Origin: Pseudomonas citronellolis
GTDB lineage: Bacteria > Pseudomonadota > Gammaproteobacteria > Pseudomonadales > Pseudomonadaceae
Assembly (NCBI RefSeq): GCF_900112375.1
Contig: NZ_FOLS01000009.1
Span: forward strand, 126,641 to 190,640
Length of the DNA: 64,000 nt
Direction: 5' to 3'
In this document: one piece after another, positions 12,456-21,562 of the stretch
Numbering within the stretch: the stretch's first letter is position 1
Layout of the letters: every line of letters starts with the position of its first letter
Position numbers and translations under genes: made by a program
The notes under the pieces: generated by a model
Told to the model about the DNA's origin: nothing
Seen by the model: the letters and a program-made list of their open reading frames with translations, nothing else
The model's database searches: none

Positions 12456-13262
12456 ATGCCATGCCGACCGCTGGCCCGCCTGTTGTCCCTGTTCGTCCTG
12501 TCCGCCCTGCCCTTTCTGGCCCACGCCGAGCCCGCCGGCGACCTGCTGGCGCTGCACCAGATGCGCCTGGCCGCCCAGCGCAGCCTGAGCGACCTGTTCC
12601 TGCTCAACGCCATGGCTGGGGACCCGCGCTACGCGGGCCTGGTGGCCAGCTCCACGGCCGACGCCGGCGCCGCCCTGGAACGCCTGGGGCAGATGCCCGG
12701 CAGCGCCTCGGCGCAGCTCAGGAGCAAGCTGCAGGAACAGTGGGACGGCTACCGCCAGGCCCTGGAGCAGCAGCTGCAGGCGCAGAAGCAGAACGGCTAC
12801 AACGACTTCCAGCCCCTGGGCGACCTGGCCAGCCGCAACAGCCAGCTGCTGGATACCGCCGAACAGCTCTACGAGGGCATCCAGAAGGACAGCGGCCAGC
12901 AGGTGCCGCCGCTCACCCAGCAGAGCCGCGACCAGAGCCTGCTGATGCAGTCGATCACCTGGAACTACGTGTCGCGCAACGCCTCGGCGGGCGCCAACCC
13001 GGTGCGCAGCGAGGACCAGCAGGCCCTCGACGACCTGACCAACCGCTTCGCCATCAACCTGCTGCAACTGCAGCAGGCGCCGCAGACCAGCCCGGAGATC
13101 GGCCGCGAGCTGCGGGCCATCTCCACCAAGTGGCGGTTCATCGAGAAATCGCTGCAGAGCGCCGCGCAGAGCAACGTGCCCTTCCTCATCGACAAGTACT
13201 CCGACGGCATCATCGCCGACCTGGAGCAGGTCTCCGGCCGCTATGCCGCGGCGCAGCTCTGA
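12456..13262 (+). CDS. exported conserved hypothetical protein
   Basis: A 268-residue protein with a clear Sec signal peptide (about 1-24, hydrophobic core LLSLFVLSALPF, cleavage after AHA). The mature part is helical and Gln/Leu-rich with coiled-coil character (SKLQEQWDGYRQALEQQLQAQ). The segment LLALHQMRLAAQRSLSDLF weakly recalls the periplasmic PilJ-type four-helix sensor domain, but it lacks the full signature and no membrane anchor follows. A homologue is found next to fadB in P. aeruginosa as I recall. The AAGGAGA at 12441 fixes the start. Function unknown. Confidence 0.82.
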   Translation: MPCRPLARLLSLFVLSALPFLAHAEPAGDLLALHQMRLAAQRSLSDLFLLNAMAGDPRYAGLVASSTADAGAALERLGQMPGSASAQLRSKLQEQWDGYRQALEQQLQAQKQNGYNDFQPLGDLASRNSQLLDTAEQLYEGIQKDSGQQVPPLTQQSRDQSLLMQSITWNYVSRNASAGANPVRSEDQQALDDLTNRFAINLLQLQQAPQTSPEIGRELRAISTKWRFIEKSLQSAAQSNVPFLIDKYSDGIIADLEQVSGRYAAAQL

Positions 13263-13283
13263 ATGACGGCAGCGCCACGGCGC

Positions 13284-13721
13284 TCAGGCGCGCCGGGAAA
13301 GGAAGTCGGCGATGCGCTGCAGGTGGCTGGCGTCGCCGCGCTCGCCCCAGTACAGGGCGATGAACTGCGCCGAAGCCTCGACCATGTACACGTCGCCCGG
13401 CAGCGTCGCCAGGTCGGCGAGCAGTTCCTCGTCGGCGCAGGGCTCGCGCCAGCGGTCCAGCCACACGCCCGGTGCGCTCTGCCAGTAGCGCCACTCGTCG
13501 TTGCGCCCACGGCTGCGGCCGCGGTGGTACTGCGCGCAGCTCTGCGGCGGTTGCCGCTCCAGCCAGTGCGGCCACTCCTGGCGCGCCATCTGCATGGCCA
13601 GCCCCAGGCGCCGCGCCTGCAGGCGCAGGTCCATCTGCCCGCGCTGGCCGCGCGAGGGCATCAGCCAGGCCAGCGGGCTGAGCACCAGCGCCAGGAGCAG
13701 AATCGACCACCAGACCGTCAT
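13284..13721 (-). CDS. membrane-anchored conserved hypothetical protein
   Basis: A 145-residue protein with one N-terminal hydrophobic helix (VWWSILLLALVLSPLAWLM), then a basic, Trp/Arg-rich soluble part, probably cytoplasmic by the positive-inside rule (RGQRGQ follows the helix). ATG 13721 is preferred, with GAGG upstream; a TTG seven codons earlier is the alternative. It is convergent with the exported protein (21-base gap) and divergent from uspA. No domain is recognised. Confidence 0.75.
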   Translation of the reverse strand: MTVWWSILLLALVLSPLAWLMPSRGQRGQMDLRLQARRLGLAMQMARQEWPHWLERQPPQSCAQYHRGRSRGRNDEWRYWQSAPGVWLDRWREPCADEELLADLATLPGDVYMVEASAQFIALYWGERGDASHLQRIADFLSRRA

Positions 13722-13786
13722 ATCGGGTATACCTCGGCCCAAAGAGCCATACTTGCATTCATAACTGTCCCCCGGAGGAGACGCTC

Positions 13787-14227
13787 ATGCCCTACCAACA
13801 CATCCTGGTCGCCGTGGACCTCACCGACGAATGCGATCCGGTGATGAAGCGCGCCGTGGCGCTGGCCTCCAGCACCCAGGCGCAGCTGTCCACCGTGCAC
13901 GTGGTCGAGCCCATGGCCATGGCCTTCGGCGGTGACGTGCCGATGGACCTGTCGATGCTGCAGCAACAGCAGTTCGACCAGGCCAAGGAGCGCATGCACC
14001 AGTTCACCCTCTGCTACCCGCAGGTATCCATCGCCCAGAGCCACCTGGTCTACGGCCAGCCGCGCCAGGAAATCCACCGCCTGGCCAAGGAACAGGGCTG
14101 CGACCTGATCATCGTCGGCAGCCACGGCCGCCACGGCCTGGCCCTGCTGCTGGGCTCCACCGCCAACGACGTGCTGCACGGCGCGCCCTGCGACGTGCTG
14201 GCGGTGCGCCTGCAGAAGACCGAGTGA
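13787..14227 (+). CDS. universal stress protein UspA family
   Basis: A single-domain Usp protein of 146 residues starting MPYQHILVAVDLTDE. The ATP-binding pattern of the family, G-2x-G-9x-G-(S/T), is visible as GSHGRHGLALLLGST near residues 113-127, so this is likely a nucleotide-binding type. Such proteins are induced by starvation, hypoxia or oxidative stress. The ribosome site GGAGGAG is strong. A GC-rich hairpin follows the stop codon. Confidence 0.92.
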   Translation: MPYQHILVAVDLTDECDPVMKRAVALASSTQAQLSTVHVVEPMAMAFGGDVPMDLSMLQQQQFDQAKERMHQFTLCYPQVSIAQSHLVYGQPRQEIHRLAKEQGCDLIIVGSHGRHGLALLLGSTANDVLHGAPCDVLAVRLQKTE

Positions 14228-14233
14228 GTCAGC

Positions 14234-14264
14234 CCGGGCGCCCGTCGCGGCGGGCGCCCGGTTT
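14234..14264 (+). terminator. GC-rich hairpin after uspA
   Basis: An 11-bp perfect stem CCGGGCGCCCG/CGGGCGCCCGG (14234-14244 and 14251-14261) with a 6-base loop starts 6 bases after the uspA stop and is followed by TTTC only. The short U-tract makes it a weak intrinsic terminator. It probably serves both uspA and the convergent gene whose stop lies at 14264. Confidence 0.55.
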
Positions 14265-14947
14265 CAGAACACCTCTCCCCCGCTCATCAATGCCGGGCGA
14301 ACCTTCTGCAACTGCGCCTCCAGCGAATAGCTCATGCTCGAGGACATGGAGAAGAAGCTGAGGAAGGCCTTGAGGTTGGAGTCGCCCACGCAGCTGTCGT
14401 GGATGCGCTGCCAGAACGCCTGGTTGACCAGTTGCAGCTGCTGGTACAGGCGCACCAGCCCCTTCAGTTCCCAGTCGGCGTGGCGCCCCTCGCGGTAGTT
14501 GAAGTACTGGCGCATCAGGTACAGCGACACCGCGCGGGTGATGAACTCCTGGTTGCTGGCGAACGGCAGGTGCTGCTGGGCCATGGGCTTGAGCCGCCCC
14601 AGCAGCGGGCAGGCGCTGGTGGCCATGATCACCCCCAGCAGCGCCCGCAGGCCCTCCTCCAGGCCGACCTGCTTGTGGTACTCGCGCTCGGGGGTGCGCA
14701 CCAGCACATCCACCTTCTTCAGCGCCGGCAGGCCGCGGAAATCCTCGATCACCCGGTGCAGGTCCACCGCCGCCGGGCAATACCTGTGCTGCTCGCGGGA
14801 CAGCGGGCAGTTGCTGCACTGGTTGTGCTCCAGGCGCGTCCACGCCGGCGCCCCGGTGGCCTGCTCGCCATCGAAGCGGCGTTCCAGCTCGATGCGGTAG
14901 CTGAAGCCCTGTTCGTCATCCAGATTGATGCGGTACTCGATCGCCAT
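14264..14947 (-). CDS. conserved hypothetical protein with cysteine cluster
   Basis: A 227-residue soluble protein starting MAIEYRINLDDEQGFSYRIE. A Cys cluster near residues 34-49 (CSNCPL...YCPAAVDL) could bind a metal; a further Cys (SACPLLG) lies near residue 107. The rest is predominantly helical. It follows the ABC-F gene uup on the same strand. Start 14947 is chosen over an upstream in-frame ATG at 14977 because it gives the compact N-terminus. I recall this as a conserved Pseudomonas hypothetical with no known role. Confidence 0.75.
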   Translation of the reverse strand: MAIEYRINLDDEQGFSYRIELERRFDGEQATGAPAWTRLEHNQCSNCPLSREQHRYCPAAVDLHRVIEDFRGLPALKKVDVLVRTPEREYHKQVGLEEGLRALLGVIMATSACPLLGRLKPMAQQHLPFASNQEFITRAVSLYLMRQYFNYREGRHADWELKGLVRLYQQLQLVNQAFWQRIHDSCVGDSNLKAFLSFFSMSSSMSYSLEAQLQKVRPALMSGGEVF

Positions 14948-15013
14948 GCCCTTCCCCAACTCGCCGATCGCCGCCACAGCGGCAGCCCCCAGGCACCTTC
15001 CCGACGGGGCAGG

Positions 15014-16915
15014 TCATTCTTCCAGTTCGGCCCAGCGCTCGATCAGCCGGTCCAGCTCGGCCTGCAGGCTGTCCAGGCGCTCCAGCACCACGCGGGTCTC
15101 CTCCGCCGGGCGCTGGTAGAAGCTGGGCGCCGAGATTTCTTCCTGCACGCCGGCCAGTTCGGCCTCCAGGGCGTCGATCTGCCCGGGGATGGCCTCCAGT
15201 TCGCGCTGCAGCTTGTAGCTGAGCTTCTTCTTCGCCGCCTCCGGCGCCGCGGCCGGTGCCGCGGCTGCCTGCGGGGCGGGCTCGGATTTCGCCGCCTTCT
15301 CCTCGCCCACGCCCAGCAGGCGCGGCGAACCGCCCTGGCGCAGCCAGTCCTGGTAGCCGCCGACGAACTCGCGCACGCGGCCCTCGCCTTCGAACACCAG
15401 GGTGCTGGTCACCACGTTGTCGAGGAAGGCGCGGTCGTGGCTGACCATCAGCACGGTGCCGTCGAAACTCAGCAGCACCTCTTCCAGCAGCTCCAGGGTT
15501 TCCACGTCCAGGTCGTTGGTCGGTTCGTCCAGCACCAGCAGGTTGGCCGGCTTGCTGAACAGCTTGGCCAGCAACAGCCGTGCCCGTTCGCCGCCGGACA
15601 GCGCCTTGACCGGCGTGCGGGCGCGCTGCGGGGAGAACAGGAAGTCGCCCAGGTAGCTCAGCACGTGGCGGTTCTGGCCGTTGATGGTGATGAATTCGCG
15701 GCCTTCGGCGATGTTGTCGATGACGGTCTTTTCCGGCTCCAGCTGGTGACGCAACTGGTCGAAATAGGCCACTTCCAGGCACGTGCCTTCCTTGATGCTG
15801 CCGGAAGTCGGCTGCAGGTCGCCCAGCAGCAGCTTGAGCAGGGTGGTCTTGCCGGTGCCGTTGGCGCCCAGCAGGCCGATGCGGTCGCCGCGCTGCAGCA
15901 CCAGGGAGAAATCGCGGATCAGCGGCTCGCCGCCGGGATGGGCGAAGCCGACCTTCTCGGCGACTATCACCTGCTTGCCGGACTTCTCCGCCGTCTCCAT
16001 CTGGAAGCTGGCCTTGCCGGTGCGCTCGCGGCGTTCGGCACGCTCGTTGCGCATGGCCTTGAGCGCGCGCACGCGGCCCTCGTTGCGGGTGCGCCGGGCC
16101 TTGATGCCCTGGCGGATCCACACTTCCTCCTGGGCCAGGCGCTTGTCGAACAGCGCGTTGGCCGCCTCTTCCGCCGCCAGTTGCTGCTCCTTGTGCACCA
16201 GGAAGCTGGCGTAGTCGCCCTTCCAGTCGATCAGGTGGCCGCGGTCGAGTTCGAGGATGCGGTTGGCCACGGCCTGCAGGAAGGCGCGGTCGTGGGTGAT
16301 GAACAGCACCGCGCCGGGGAAGCCGGCCAGCGCCTCTTCCAGCCAGGCGATGGCGCCGATGTCCAGGTGGTTGGTCGGCTCGTCCAGCAGCAGCAGGTCC
16401 GGCTCAGCCACCAGCGCCTGGGCCAGCAGCACGCGGCGGCGCCAGCCACCGGAAAGCTCGGAGAGGGTCTTGTCGGCCGGCAGCTGCAGGCGCGTGAGGG
16501 TGGTTTCCACCAGTTGCTGCAGGCGCCAGCCGTCGCGGGCTTCCAGGGCCTGCTGGACGCGCGCCAGCTGGGTCAGGTCGTCCTCGCCCTGGATGTGCAG
16601 GCTCAGGTGGTGGTAGCGGCTGAGCAGCTCGCCGACCTCGGCCAGGCCCTCGGCGACCACGTCGTAGACCGTGCGCTCGTCGGCCACCGGCAGCTCCTGC
16701 GGCAGCTCGCCGATCTTCAGCGCCGGGGCGCGCCAGATGGCGCCGTCGTCGGGCATCTGCTCGCCCTTGACCAGCTTGAGCATGCTCGACTTGCCGGTGC
16801 CGTTGCGACCGATGATGCAGACCCGCTCGCCCTTCTCGATCTGCCAGGACACCTGGTCCAGGAGCGGCGTGGTGCCAAAGGCGAGGGATACATCGGTGAA
16901 CTTCAGCAGGGTCAT
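15014..16915 (-). CDS. uup: ABC-F family ATPase Uup-like
   Basis: A 633-residue protein with two ABC nucleotide-binding domains and no membrane segments. Domain 1 has Walker A GRNGTGKSS, signature LSGGWRRR and Walker B LLLLDEPTNHLD; domain 2 has GANGTGKTT, LSGGERAR and LLVLDEPTNDLD. An inter-domain linker of charged helices (about 230-310) and a C-terminal coiled coil (about 555-633, KKKLSYKLQRELEAI) are typical of Uup, which acts on ribosomes or branched DNA intermediates. It is divergent from slt. Confidence 0.93.
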   Translation of the reverse strand: MTLLKFTDVSLAFGTTPLLDQVSWQIEKGERVCIIGRNGTGKSSMLKLVKGEQMPDDGAIWRAPALKIGELPQELPVADERTVYDVVAEGLAEVGELLSRYHHLSLHIQGEDDLTQLARVQQALEARDGWRLQQLVETTLTRLQLPADKTLSELSGGWRRRVLLAQALVAEPDLLLLDEPTNHLDIGAIAWLEEALAGFPGAVLFITHDRAFLQAVANRILELDRGHLIDWKGDYASFLVHKEQQLAAEEAANALFDKRLAQEEVWIRQGIKARRTRNEGRVRALKAMRNERAERRERTGKASFQMETAEKSGKQVIVAEKVGFAHPGGEPLIRDFSLVLQRGDRIGLLGANGTGKTTLLKLLLGDLQPTSGSIKEGTCLEVAYFDQLRHQLEPEKTVIDNIAEGREFITINGQNRHVLSYLGDFLFSPQRARTPVKALSGGERARLLLAKLFSKPANLLVLDEPTNDLDVETLELLEEVLLSFDGTVLMVSHDRAFLDNVVTSTLVFEGEGRVREFVGGYQDWLRQGGSPRLLGVGEEKAAKSEPAPQAAAAPAAAPEAAKKKLSYKLQRELEAIPGQIDALEAELAGVQEEISAPSFYQRPAEETRVVLERLDSLQAELDRLIERWAELEE

Positions 16916-17110
16916 GGGGCATCTCCGGAAACTGGGGCCGCAGTGTAAGGGAAACTCGAAAAAAGTCAGAGCCTTGCACGAGCGCCGCGGCTGTCATCTT
17001 TTGTGCCCGACGGTAGTCCCACAACGCTTCCGCCGCCGCCGCGCAACAGGCTAAGCTTGTGCCTATCGGCGCCGGCCAGACCGCGCCACGAATCATTTTG
17101 CGGAAGAGTC

Positions 17111-19039
17111 ATGCGCGGTCGCCTTTCACTATTGTTCTCCTGCCTGATCCTCACCCTGACCAGCGCCGCGCCGGCGCACGCTGCCCCGCTGCAGCAACAG
17201 CGGCAGATGTACGACGAGGCCAAGGCCGCCCTGGCGCGCAACGACAACGGCCCCTACCTGCGCTACCGCCAGGCCCTGGCGGATTATCCGCTGGAACCCT
17301 ACCTGGGCTACGACGACCTGACCAACCGTCTGAAAAGCGCCAGCGACGCCGAGATCGAGGGCTTCCTCACCGAGCACGGCGACCTGCCGCAGATCAACTG
17401 GCTGAAGCTGCGCTGGCTGCGCCAGCTGGCCGACCGCCAGGACTGGAAGACCTTCCTCGACTACTACGACCCGAAGATGAACTTCACCGAGCTGGACTGC
17501 CTGTACGGCCAGTACCAGCTCACCCACGGGCAGAAGGCCGCCGGCTACGAGACCGCGCAGAAGCTGTGGCTGGTGGGCAAGTCGCAACCCGACGCCTGCG
17601 ACACCCTGTTCGACCTCTGGCAGGCCGACGGCCAGCTCACCGAGGACATGGTCTGGAGGCGCCTGAAGCTGGCGGCCGAGAAAGGCAACTACGGCCTGGC
17701 CACCACCCTCGCCAAGCGCCTGCCGACCCTCGGCAGCCTCGGCGAGCTGATGGTCAAAGTGGCGCAGAACCCCGCCCAGCTGAGCCAGACCGAACGCTTC
17801 AGCCTGCGCACCCACGCCATGGCCGACGTGGTCGGCCTGGGCCTGCGGCGCCTGGCCAAGCAGGACCCGGAGCGCGCCCTGGGCCTGCTCGACGGCTACG
17901 AGAGCAGCCTGCCGTTCACCGGCGAGGAGAAGGTCAACATCGCCCGGCAGATCGGCCTGGGCCTGGCGCGCCGCTACGACCCACGCGCCCTGCCGCTGAT
18001 GACCCGCTACGATCCCGAGCTGCGCGACAACACCGTCAGCGAATGGCGCCTGCGCCTGCTGATGCGCCTGGGCCGCTGGGAAGACGCCTACCAGTTGACG
18101 CGCCAGTTGCCCAAGGACCTCGCCGAGACCAACCGCTGGCGCTACTGGCAGGCACGCACCCTGCAGCTGGCCCAGCCGCAGAACCCGCAGGCCATAGCGC
18201 TGTACCAGCCGCTGGCGCGCGAGCGCGACTTCTACGGCTTCCTCGCCGCCGACCGGATCAACGCGCCCTACCAGCTGAACAACCGCCCGGTGAGCATCAG
18301 CCCGCAGGTGATGCAGCGCGTGCGCAACGCCGCCAGCACCCGCCGCGCCCTGGAGTTCTACGCCCGCGGCGACGTGATCAGCGCCCGCCGCGAGTGGTAT
18401 TACGCCGCACGGGTGTTCAACCGCGACGAACTGCTGGCCCAGGCCCGCATGGCCTACGACATGCAGTGGTACTTCCCGGCCATCCGCGCCATCAGCCAGG
18501 CGCAGTACTGGGACGACCTCGACATCCGCTTCCCGGTGGCGCACCGCGACAGCCTGCTGCGCGAAGCGCGCAACCGCGACCTGCACCCCAGCTGGGTGTT
18601 CGCCATCACCCGCCAGGAAAGCGCCTTCATGTCCGATGCGCGCTCCGGCGTCGGCGCCACCGGGCTGATGCAGCTGATGCCGGCCACCGCCAAGGAAACC
18701 TCGAAGAAGTTCGGCATTCCCCTGGCCGGGCCGCAGCAACTGATAGTGCCGGACCTCAACATCCGCCTCGGCGCCGCCTACCTCAGCCAGGTGCAGGGCC
18801 AGTTCAACGGCAACCGCGTGCTCGCCACCGCCGCCTACAACGCCGGCCCCGGCCGCGTGCGCCAGTGGCTGAAGGACGCCCGCCACCTGTCCTTCGACGT
18901 CTGGGTGGAGAGCATCCCCTTCGACGAAACCCGCCAGTACGTGCAGAACGTGCTGTCCTACGCGGTCATCTACGGCCAGAAGATCGGCGTGCCGCAGCCG
19001 CTGGTGGACTGGCACGAGCGCTTCTTCGACGAGCTTTGA
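17111..19039 (+). CDS. slt: soluble lytic murein transglycosylase
   Basis: A 642-residue periplasmic family-1 lytic transglycosylase. The signal peptide covers about residues 1-22 (ending in APAHA). A long superhelical all-alpha U-domain precedes the C-terminal lysozyme-like domain with catalytic Glu503 (ITRQESAF), then GLMQLMPATA and the AAYNAGPGR motif. It cleaves the MurNAc-GlcNAc bond to give anhydro-muropeptides, the substrates that NagZ (about 16 kb upstream) later trims. Start 17111 carries the signal peptide and a GGAAGAG ribosome site; an extension to 17003 is not signal-like. Confidence 0.96.
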   Translation: MRGRLSLLFSCLILTLTSAAPAHAAPLQQQRQMYDEAKAALARNDNGPYLRYRQALADYPLEPYLGYDDLTNRLKSASDAEIEGFLTEHGDLPQINWLKLRWLRQLADRQDWKTFLDYYDPKMNFTELDCLYGQYQLTHGQKAAGYETAQKLWLVGKSQPDACDTLFDLWQADGQLTEDMVWRRLKLAAEKGNYGLATTLAKRLPTLGSLGELMVKVAQNPAQLSQTERFSLRTHAMADVVGLGLRRLAKQDPERALGLLDGYESSLPFTGEEKVNIARQIGLGLARRYDPRALPLMTRYDPELRDNTVSEWRLRLLMRLGRWEDAYQLTRQLPKDLAETNRWRYWQARTLQLAQPQNPQAIALYQPLARERDFYGFLAADRINAPYQLNNRPVSISPQVMQRVRNAASTRRALEFYARGDVISARREWYYAARVFNRDELLAQARMAYDMQWYFPAIRAISQAQYWDDLDIRFPVAHRDSLLREARNRDLHPSWVFAITRQESAFMSDARSGVGATGLMQLMPATAKETSKKFGIPLAGPQQLIVPDLNIRLGAAYLSQVQGQFNGNRVLATAAYNAGPGRVRQWLKDARHLSFDVWVESIPFDETRQYVQNVLSYAVIYGQKIGVPQPLVDWHERFFDEL

Positions 19040-19426
19040 GCGCCCCTTGGCGTAGGGCGGATAACCGTTCGCGGTTATCCGCCGCCTGACCTTCGCATCC
19101 GCGCACTGCGAGCGCGGGCCGGAGCGCCTTTCAGAATCGTGGCGATGGGTATCGCTTCGCTCGACCCATCCTACGGTGGTGTTTGCCGGAGAATGCAGGA
19201 GCGGACCATGTCCGCGATAGCCGGGGGTATCGGCGCGATTCGCGGATGAGATCCGCTCCTACCATACGGGCGGGCACGGCTCGCTCCTACGAAGAGCATC
19301 TCGGCGCAGTCGGCAAGACCGTTATTCCCAACGCCATTCCCCCTGTAGGAGCGCGCCCTGCGCGCGAAATCGCGGGCAGGGCCCGCTCCTACAGGTGCGG
19401 GCGAAAGCCCATCCGCGGGAGCTGGA
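19040..19426. repeat. REP cluster B between convergent slt and MOSC genes
   Basis: This 387-base convergent gap is made of repeats. A perfect 12-bp hairpin with a TTCG tetraloop (GGCGGATAACCG at 19056-19067, CGGTTATCCGCC at 19072-19083) begins 16 bases after the slt stop and may end or protect the transcript. At 19190-19265 lies a unit matching, in inverted orientation, the second half of the composite repeat at 28624-28762 and 43380-43519. A REP pair with GTAGGAGCGCGCCCTGCGCG lies at 19345-19402. I see no gene. Confidence 0.85.
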
Positions 19427-20236
19427 TCACTCCAGGATTTCCACCGGCATGCCCACGCGCAGCTCGCCGCGGCCGAGGGGGAGCAGGTTCTGCCCGAGCA
19501 GCGCCTCGCCGTCCACCTGGCGGTACTTGAGCAGCGTCGCCAGGGGTTCGCGGTTGGGGTCGCGCTCGCCGGTGTGCGGGTCGATGGTGGTGAGGATGCA
19601 GCGGCCGCAGGGTTTGGCCACGCGGAACTCGACTTCGCCGATGCGGATGCGCTTCCAGCCGTCCTCGGCATAGGGCGCGCTGCCCTCCAGCACCAGGTTG
19701 GGGCGGAAGCGCAGCATCTCCAGGGGCTGGCCGACGCGCGCGGCCAGGTCGTCCACCGAGGCCTGGCTCATCAGCAGCAACGGGAAGCCATCGGCGAAAT
19801 GTACCTTCTCGCCCGGCTCGGCATAGGCGGTGTCCACCTGCCGCGCGCGCTGCTCGGGGATTTCCACCAGCCGGCACGGGCGGCCGAGGAAGCGGCTCAG
19901 CCAGTCCGCAGCGGCCTCGCCGGCATCCGGCACCTGCAGGCTGTCGCGCCAGATGGTCACGCCGCGCAGCGCATCGTCCACGCCGGGCACTGCCACCAGC
20001 AGGTCCTCCATGCCCGGCGCGCGCAGGCGCAGGGCCTGGCCGCCGTCCTGCCAGCGCGCCTCGATGCGGCCCAGTTGCGGCAGCAGGCGCTGGGTGAGGA
20101 AGCGGCCGTTGGAAGCCTCCACCACCATCCAGCGGCGGTCGCCCTGCAGGCCGAGGGCGTCCAGCCCGATGCGCTCCAGGGGCTCGAACTGCCCGGACTT
20201 GAGCGGGTAGCGGTAGAGGGCGCTGAGGGTGATCAT
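19427..20236 (-). CDS. MOSC domain-containing protein (YcbX-like)
   Basis: A 269-residue protein with an N-terminal MOSC_N beta-barrel (MITLSALYRYPLKSG) and a C-terminal MOSC domain holding the conserved cysteine in KPCGRCILTTID (about residues 208-220), which coordinates the molybdenum cofactor in YcbX and mARC proteins. Family members reduce N-hydroxylated compounds with a flavin partner. YcbX of E. coli has an added 2Fe-2S domain, which is missing here, so an external electron donor would be required. Mo-cofactor genes (moeA, moaB, mobA) lie 9 kb away. Confidence 0.88.
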   Translation of the reverse strand: MITLSALYRYPLKSGQFEPLERIGLDALGLQGDRRWMVVEASNGRFLTQRLLPQLGRIEARWQDGGQALRLRAPGMEDLLVAVPGVDDALRGVTIWRDSLQVPDAGEAAADWLSRFLGRPCRLVEIPEQRARQVDTAYAEPGEKVHFADGFPLLLMSQASVDDLAARVGQPLEMLRFRPNLVLEGSAPYAEDGWKRIRIGEVEFRVAKPCGRCILTTIDPHTGERDPNREPLATLLKYRQVDGEALLGQNLLPLGRGELRVGMPVEILE

Positions 20237-20515
20237 GCTGGCGGCTTCCTTGATGCGGCAAAGAAGCCGTTATACGGGGCGGGCCGGCGCCTAGCAATCG
20301 GTGCATCGCGGACCTGTCGGCGCGATTCGCGGATAGGATCCGCTCCTACGCCGCTCCACCCGCGCCATTCCCCTGTAGGAGCGCGCCCTGCGCGCGAATC
20401 GCGGGCAGGGCCCGCTCCTACAGGTAGGTGAGCAGGCCGCGCCGGGATGCTCTTCGTAGGAGCGGATCCTATCCGCGATTGCGCCGGCAGGCGCCGGCGT
20501 TCACACCATCGCGGC
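20237..20515. repeat. REP cluster C
   Basis: Between the MOSC gene start and the cheV stop lie three REP units. GCGGATAGGATCCGCTCCTAC sits near 20330; a GTAGGAGCGCGCCCTGCGCGC arm and its partner GCCCGCTCCTAC lie at 20376-20421; and GTAGGAGCGGATCCTATCCGC lies at 20457-20477. This is one of the few clusters not in a convergent gap. The MOSC promoter would have to lie in the first 70 bases or so upstream of 20236. No gene is seen. Confidence 0.8.
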
Positions 20516-21445
20516 TCAGGCCGGCAGCTTCTCCAGGCGCCGGCGGATCACGTCCACCAGCAGGTCCGGCTGGAACTTGGAGAGGAAGTCGTCGCAGCCC
20601 ACCTTGCGCACCATGGCTTCGTTGAAGCTGCCCGACAGCGAGGTGTGCAGCACCACGTAGAGCCCGGCCAGGCGCGGGTCGTTGCGGATCTCGGTGGTCA
20701 GGCGGTAGCCGTCCATCTCCGGCATCTCGGCGTCGGTGAAGACCATCAGCAGCTTCTCGTCCATGTCCTCGCCGGCATTGGCCCAGGCCTGCAGCTGGCG
20801 CAGCGCGCGCAGGCCGTCGGTGGCCACGTGCAGCTTCAGGCCAAGCTGGCCGAGGGTGTCGCGCAGTTGGTTGACGGCGACGCTGGAGTCGTCCACCACC
20901 AGCACCTCGCGGCCGCTGGTCTGCGCCAGCAGGTCGTCGTCCAGGCGTTCGGCGGAGACGCGGGTGTTCATCGGCACGATCTCGGCCAGCACCTTCTCCA
21001 CGTCGATGATTTCCACCAGGCGCTCGTCGATGCGGGTGATGGCGGTCAGGTAGTGCTGGCGCCCGGCCCCGCCGGGCGGCGGCTGCACCGCCTCCCAGTT
21101 GAGGTTGAGGATGCGCTCCACGCCGCCGACCAGGAAGGCCTGCACCGAGCGATTGTACTCGGTGACGATGATGGTGCTGCGCTCCTCGGGGCGCAGCGGG
21201 CGCATGCCGATGGCGTGGGACAGGTCGATCACCGGCAGCGTCTGGCCGCGCAGGTTGATCACCCCGCAGATCATCGGGTGGCGCTGCGGGATCAGCGTCA
21301 GGCGCGGCAGCTGCAGCACCTCCTGGACCTTGAACACGTTGATCGCGAACTGCTGCCGGCCGGCCAGGCGGAACACCAGGATCTCCAGGCGGTTCTGCCC
21401 CACCAGTCGGGTGCGTTGATCGACGCTGTCGAGAATGCCGGCCAT
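20516..21445 (-). CDS. cheV: chemotaxis coupling protein CheV
   Basis: A 309-residue CheV: an N-terminal CheW-like domain (about 15-160; GVINLRGQTLPVIDLS) fused to a C-terminal receiver domain (about 179-305) with acidic pocket VVDDS and phospho-acceptor Asp238 (FTDAEMPEMDG). CheV couples chemoreceptors to CheA and is adjusted by phosphorylation. The gene stands apart from flagellar or che operons, with repeats downstream and a diacylglycerol-kinase-like gene upstream. The receptor it serves cannot be told from the window. Confidence 0.93.
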   Translation of the reverse strand: MAGILDSVDQRTRLVGQNRLEILVFRLAGRQQFAINVFKVQEVLQLPRLTLIPQRHPMICGVINLRGQTLPVIDLSHAIGMRPLRPEERSTIIVTEYNRSVQAFLVGGVERILNLNWEAVQPPPGGAGRQHYLTAITRIDERLVEIIDVEKVLAEIVPMNTRVSAERLDDDLLAQTSGREVLVVDDSSVAVNQLRDTLGQLGLKLHVATDGLRALRQLQAWANAGEDMDEKLLMVFTDAEMPEMDGYRLTTEIRNDPRLAGLYVVLHTSLSGSFNEAMVRKVGCDDFLSKFQPDLLVDVIRRRLEKLPA

Positions 21446-21562
21446 GGGGGCTCCTGAAATCGGGATGAATAGCGTGTCGCTGTATCGGCCAGAATTCCGG
21501 CGACGAAATACTGGCGCAACGCCATCATGCCTCAGAAGCCCGTTCCGGGCCAGCCCCGGCGA

